A stretch of DNA of 64,000 bases from the NCBI RefSeq assembly GCF_039543645.1, contig NZ_BAABKD010000009.1, forward strand, positions 1 to 64,000. Direction: 5' to 3'. Within the stretch, counting starts at the first letter, position 1. Every line of letters begins with the position of its first letter. Below the pieces are notes generated by a model. The model worked only from the letters and a program-made list of their open reading frames with translations, was not told where the DNA came from and searched no databases. Shown piece by piece: positions 60,244-64,000 of this stretch. This stretch comes from Paenalcaligenes hermetiae (GTDB lineage: Bacteria; Pseudomonadota; Gammaproteobacteria; Burkholderiales; Burkholderiaceae_B). A program made the position numbers and the translations under genes.

Positions 60244-61412
60244 CGTAATTTCAATGTGGAAAGACCAATCAATACGAGCATCATGGTAATAATCCAAAAG
60301 CGCACCACCACTTGGGTTTCTTTCCAACCACTGACCTCGAAATGATGATGTAAAGGCGCCATTTTAAAAATACGCCTACCTTCTCCGTAACGCTTTTTCG
60401 TGTATTTAAACCACGTGACCTGCATCATTACGGAAAGTGTCTCAACCACAAAGACCCCACCCATAATGAAAAATACGATTTCCTGACGAACGATCACAGC
60501 AATCGTACCCAAGGCGCCCCCTAAGGCTAACGCTCCCACATCACCCATAAATACTTGGGCAGGATAGGCGTTAAACCATAAAAAGGCCAAACCGGCACCC
60601 GCAATCGCAGCACAAATAACCATAAGCTCTGAGGCACCAGGAATATAAGGAAAGAGCAAATACTTGGAGTAATCCACACGCCCTACAACATAGGCAAAAA
60701 TACCCAAGGCACTGCCCACCATCACCGTTGGCATAATGGCCAAACCATCTAACCCATCCGTCAGGTTAACCGCATTGCTCGAGCCTACAATTACAAACCA
60801 CGTTAGCGCCGCAAAACCAAACACCCCCAGGGGATAACTAATGCTCTTGAAAAAGGGCACAATTAAGTCTGCCTGAGTGGGCAAGGGCATCGTAAAGCCG
60901 CTTAGTACCCACGCTTTAAACAAAGGCCATAAGTCCCCTGTGGCTGGCGCAGAGACCGCAAATGTGAGATACACCGAGGCAACAATGCCAATAACGGTTT
61001 GCCAAAAAAACTTTTGCCGAGAGGACATGCCCTCTGGGTCTCGATGCACCACTTTTTTATAATCGTCTGCCCAACCAATCCAACCAAAACCAAAAGTAAC
61101 CAGCAATACCACCCATACAAAGCGGTTTGTCCAGTCTGCCCACAATAAAGTACTGACCCCTATTGAAATCAGTACCAGTACCCCTCCCATCGTTGGAGTT
61201 CCATTTTTTTGTAGATGGCTCTCAGGACCATAACTACGTACAGCCTGACCGATTTTCATTTCTGTCAAACGCCGTATCACCCATGGGCCACACCATAAGC
61301 CAATAACTAGCGACGTGGCACATGCTAACACCGCTCGTAGTGTGATGTATTCAAATACACCAAAGGCTCGAATATGTGATTCAGCCAACCAGCGGGCTAA
61401 TTCAAGAAGCAT
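60240..61412 (-). CDS. mraY: Phospho-N-acetylmuramoyl-pentapeptide transferase MraY
   Basis: MraY transfers phospho-MurNAc-pentapeptide to undecaprenyl phosphate, forming lipid I. The 390-residue membrane enzyme has ten hydrophobic helices. The conserved cytoplasmic loops are YGPESHLQKNGTPTMGG, GWADDYKKV (Asp-Asp motif), SSNAVNLTDGLDGLAI (NLTDGLDG), AYPAQVFMGDVGALALGG and MAPLHHHFEVSGWKE (HHH). It is longer than E. coli MraY (360), mainly in the loop around residue 150-185. Its start overlaps the murEF stop by 11 bases. Confidence 0.98.
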   Translation of the reverse strand: MLLELARWLAESHIRAFGVFEYITLRAVLACATSLVIGLWCGPWVIRRLTEMKIGQAVRSYGPESHLQKNGTPTMGGVLVLISIGVSTLLWADWTNRFVWVVLLVTFGFGWIGWADDYKKVVHRDPEGMSSRQKFFWQTVIGIVASVYLTFAVSAPATGDLWPLFKAWVLSGFTMPLPTQADLIVPFFKSISYPLGVFGFAALTWFVIVGSSNAVNLTDGLDGLAIMPTVMVGSALGIFAYVVGRVDYSKYLLFPYIPGASELMVICAAIAGAGLAFLWFNAYPAQVFMGDVGALALGGALGTIAVIVRQEIVFFIMGGVFVVETLSVMMQVTWFKYTKKRYGEGRRIFKMAPLHHHFEVSGWKETQVVVRFWIITMMLVLIGLSTLKLR

Positions 61413-64000
61413 TCTGGTTCTCCGTAAAATACTGCTCTACGGCTTCTACGACCCGCTCCATGCGTGTACTACGAGAGCCTTTGACTACAATTTGTGCCGG
61501 CATGGCCTGCAATAGCTGAGCAATTAATTCATCTAAACTCTCAAAGCCACATGCACCCTCCCCAAAAGCATCAGCGGCTTTTTGGGCATCGTTGCCTAAG
61601 GCCAATAACACATCAATGCCTTGTTCCCGAGCATAAGCTCCCACTTCGGAATGCACTGCCCCACTATGGATTCCAACTTCTGCCATATTGCCTAAAACAA
61701 GGATTTTTTTCCCTTTGAGCTGTGCCAAAACGTCAATAGCCGCTCGCACCGAATCCGGATTGGCGTTATAGCTATCATCAATTAACTGCATTCCATTAGG
61801 TAAAGGTTTAAGCTGCATGCGTCCTGCCACTGCTTGGAAAGACTCCAAGCCCGTAACAATCGCAGCAAGGGGGGCTCCAGCAGCCTGCGCACATGCTGCT
61901 GCGGCTAAAGCATTACGTAAGTTATGAACCCCAGGAACAGGCAAGTGCACAGCGGCACTATCTGCACCCATGACCAAACGAAAGCGGGTTACGGTTGCAT
62001 CGGCATGGATGTTTTCCGCACGTACCACCGCTTGCTCATTTAGACCAAAGCACAAGGTTTGTCGCGCCCCGGCTAACTGCTGCCACAATGGTGTGTACGT
62101 ATCATCAGCTGGAAATACGGCTACCCCTTGTTCTGGCAAAGCGGTGATCACGCTACCATTTTCTTGGGCTACAGCCTCCACCGTGTGTAGGTATTCTTGA
62201 TGCTCTCGCTGCGCATTATTCACCAACGCAATCGTCGGCGCCGCCACCTGTGCTAAAGGTGCGATTTCCCCAGGATGGTTCATCCCCAACTCAAAAACTG
62301 CAGCCTGATGCGAAGGACGCAAGCGCAACACGGAAAGTGGCACCCCGAGTTGATTATTTAAATTTCCCTCTGTAGCTAAATATGTATTATCCGTACCTAG
62401 CCATTGTGCAAAAATGGCCGCTATCATTTCTTTGGTTGTGGTTTTACCATTACTCCCCGTTACAGCCACAACGGGGATAGCAAAACGCTGTCGCCATAAT
62501 GTAGCGACCTTGGTTAACACCGCCTGCGTATCCCCTAAGACAAACTGGGGTAAAGACACGTCAACAGGGCGAGCCACAATGGCCGCTACCGCCCCTTTTT
62601 CTTTGGCCATTTGCACATAATCATGACCATCAAATTGTTCCCCTTGCAAAGCTACAAAAAGCTGCCCTGCTTGCAAGCGTCGGGTATCGGTACAAATAGA
62701 GACATGGCGTAGCCAAGTTAATGCAAAACCTGCCCAATGCGTATCATCAAAGACATAGCGCTGGCCTTGGATCTCTTGGTAAGTTTCATGGCCTTTACCT
62801 GCAATCAACACAATATCATTGGGCTCTGCTGCCCATAACGCATGTAGTATTGCTGTAGCTCGGTCTAGCTCTGTATGTACATGGCGTGTTGTTATACCTG
62901 CTAAAATCTGCTCTGCGATCGCTTGAGCGGACTCACTACGAGGGTTATCAGTGGTAACCACCACCTGATCCGCCAGTCGACTCGCAATATCCCCCATGAG
63001 CGGACGCTTAGCCGTATCACGATCCCCACCACAACCAAAAACACACCAAAGTTTGCCTTGTCGCACCTGAGCGACCTCACGCAAAGAATGTAAAGCATGT
63101 TCTAGGGCGTCGGGCGTATGGGCGTAATCCACCACTGCTAAGGGCAAAGGACGATGCTCGCCTACAGCCAACGGTTTTACAATCTGCAGACGACCGGGCA
63201 CAGGGCCTAACGTTGCCATTAAACGAGCAATCTTAGCAATCGGCCAGCCTAGCTCTAAGAGCACGGCGGCCACCAATAACAGATTAGAAACGTTATGATC
63301 ACCTAGCAAGTGCGTTAGGATCTGCGCTGTACCATGCGCTTCAATTAAATTAAAAACCTGTCCATCGGCACCAGTATGCACATCATCCGCGTACAAATCA
63401 GCAGAAGCATCTTTCATAGAGTAACTTAATACTCGTTGCGCCTGAGCCTCTGTTAAGAGTTCACGTCCAAATGCATCATCTTGATTGATCACGGCTAAGC
63501 GTAAACGCGGCCATTGAAATAAAAGACGTTTTGCTGCCTTATAGTTAGCTAAGGTTTGATGATAGTCCAAATGATCATGAGACAGATTCGTAAAAGCCGC
63601 GATATCTATCGCTACCGCATCTAAACGCCCCTGTTCTAAGCCGATAGAGGAGGCTTCGAGAGCCACTAAGTTTGCTCCGGCTTGATGCATCGCTGCTAAA
63701 CTACGATGCATAGTTAAGACATCTGGGGTTGTCAGCACACCACCTAGATTTGTTCCATCTGGTAGACTCACCCCTAAGGTGCCAATTGTGCCGCATGAAA
63801 CACCCGAGTTATTCAGCATGGCAGCAATCCACTGTACAGAAGATGTTTTGCCATTTGTCCCCGTCACAGCAATGACAGTCATTTGCTCAGAGGGACGACC
63901 ATACCACTCATGCCCAATGGCCCCTAACAAAGCACTCAGATTCTCTACCTCTAAGGTTGGCACCGACGTAGTACGCGCATGTGCCTGATCCTGTACCACA
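61402..64000 (-). CDS. murEF: Bifunctional MurE-MurF ligase fusion (N-terminus beyond the window)
   Basis: This single reading frame carries two Mur ligases that add meso-diaminopimelate and then D-Ala-D-Ala to the UDP-MurNAc peptide. The MurE part (visible residues 1 to about 430) has VTGTNGKTSSVQWI, NLSHDHLDYHQTL, VDYAHTPDALEHAL and the meso-DAP selectivity motif DNPRSE. The MurF part (from about 433) has STDTR-like ICTDTRRLQAGQLFVALQGE, VTGSNGKTTTKEM, ELGMNHPGEI and DDSYNANPDSVRAAI. About 65-70 residues of MurE lie beyond the right edge. Fused murE-murF is known from Bordetella. The MurF N-terminal helix normally preceding its first strand seems absent at the junction. Confidence 0.96.
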   Translation of the reverse strand, partial: VVQDQAHARTTSVPTLEVENLSALLGAIGHEWYGRPSEQMTVIAVTGTNGKTSSVQWIAAMLNNSGVSCGTIGTLGVSLPDGTNLGGVLTTPDVLTMHRSLAAMHQAGANLVALEASSIGLEQGRLDAVAIDIAAFTNLSHDHLDYHQTLANYKAAKRLLFQWPRLRLAVINQDDAFGRELLTEAQAQRVLSYSMKDASADLYADDVHTGADGQVFNLIEAHGTAQILTHLLGDHNVSNLLLVAAVLLELGWPIAKIARLMATLGPVPGRLQIVKPLAVGEHRPLPLAVVDYAHTPDALEHALHSLREVAQVRQGKLWCVFGCGGDRDTAKRPLMGDIASRLADQVVVTTDNPRSESAQAIAEQILAGITTRHVHTELDRATAILHALWAAEPNDIVLIAGKGHETYQEIQGQRYVFDDTHWAGFALTWLRHVSICTDTRRLQAGQLFVALQGEQFDGHDYVQMAKEKGAVAAIVARPVDVSLPQFVLGDTQAVLTKVATLWRQRFAIPVVAVTGSNGKTTTKEMIAAIFAQWLGTDNTYLATEGNLNNQLGVPLSVLRLRPSHQAAVFELGMNHPGEIAPLAQVAAPTIALVNNAQREHQEYLHTVEAVAQENGSVITALPEQGVAVFPADDTYTPLWQQLAGARQTLCFGLNEQAVVRAENIHADATVTRFRLVMGADSAAVHLPVPGVHNLRNALAAAACAQAAGAPLAAIVTGLESFQAVAGRMQLKPLPNGMQLIDDSYNANPDSVRAAIDVLAQLKGKKILVLGNMAEVGIHSGAVHSEVGAYAREQGIDVLLALGNDAQKAADAFGEGACGFESLDELIAQLLQAMPAQIVVKGSRSTRMERVVEAVEQYFTENQNAS

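Noticed and set aside
60244..60327. Longer murD start inside mraY
   Set aside because: The ATG at 60243 overlaps the mraY stop in the usual ATGA coupling, and the extension has no murD homology.
1..64000. CRISPR array, prophage or defence system
   Set aside because: No regularly spaced repeats, integrase, phage structural genes or known defence families were seen.

Overview
The window looks like a chromosomal stretch of a moderate-GC betaproteobacterium of the Alcaligenaceae (Burkholderiales). Evidence for this is the gene order tsaE-amiC / mutL-miaA, purM / HAD-pcnB-folK, glyQS-gmhB-plsC-YgjP-gloA, rsmA-surA-lptD / amgK-murU and secA-M23-dciA-lpxC-ftsZAQ-ddl-murCG-ftsW-murD-mraY-murEF, plus a natural MurE-MurF fusion of the kind known from Bordetella. 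The genus is an inference; Oligella/Paenalcaligenes-like bacteria would fit. Nearly all of the window is vertically inherited housekeeping DNA. No prophage, CRISPR array or obvious defence island is visible.

Layout. 1-400: a GC-rich, frameshifted IS200/IS605 tnpA fragment with its hairpin end, then tRNA-Arg(CCT). 0.5-5.8 kb: tsaE, amiC, a DedA membrane protein (opposite strand), mutL, miaA. 5.9-9.8 kb: purM, then a HAD-IB phosphatase, pcnB and folK, followed by a solitary copy of the IS200-type end. 9.8-12.1 kb: a three-gene sulfur operon made of a periplasmic rhodanese, a YeeE-type thiosulfate transporter and a previously easy-to-miss 55-residue membrane protein. 12.2-14.6 kb: class I fumarase and an enoyl-CoA hydratase. 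14.8-20.3 kb: glyQ, glyS, gmhB, an acyltransferase, a YgjP-type metallopeptidase and gloA, tightly packed. 20.4-28.8 kb: an SpmAB-like fusion, rsmA, surA and lptD on one side, and amgK, murU and a coiled-coil membrane protein on the other. 28.9-31.4 kb: the metNIQ methionine importer. 31.5-35.3 kb: a small zinc-ribbon-like protein, an unrecognised Gln-rich protein, tRNA-Lys(TTT) and a degenerate family-31 glycosidase. 35.4-41.4 kb: mnmC, suhB, an M20 amidohydrolase, a YciA-type thioesterase and mgtE. 41.4-45.3 kb: a symporter / amidohydrolase / G3E GTPase operon. 45.5-64 kb: secA, an M23 peptidase, dciA, lpxC and the dcw cell-division and wall cluster read on the minus strand, running off the right edge inside murE.

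The common theme is the cell envelope. The dcw cluster makes the peptidoglycan precursor and divisome, AmgK-MurU recycle MurNAc, AmiC and the M23 protein cleave or regulate peptidoglycan, LptD/SurA/LpxC/GmhB build the outer membrane, and SecA exports the proteins. The parts most worth following up are the small membrane protein in the sulfur operon, the GH31-like protein whose nucleophile position is not Asp, the symporter-amidohydrolase-GTPase operon, the Cys-rich 73-residue protein, and several long inverted repeats in leaders or gaps. The only gene-poor gap over 300 bases is 32640-33064; it holds two terminators, tRNA-Lys and an unexplained 40-nt hairpin.
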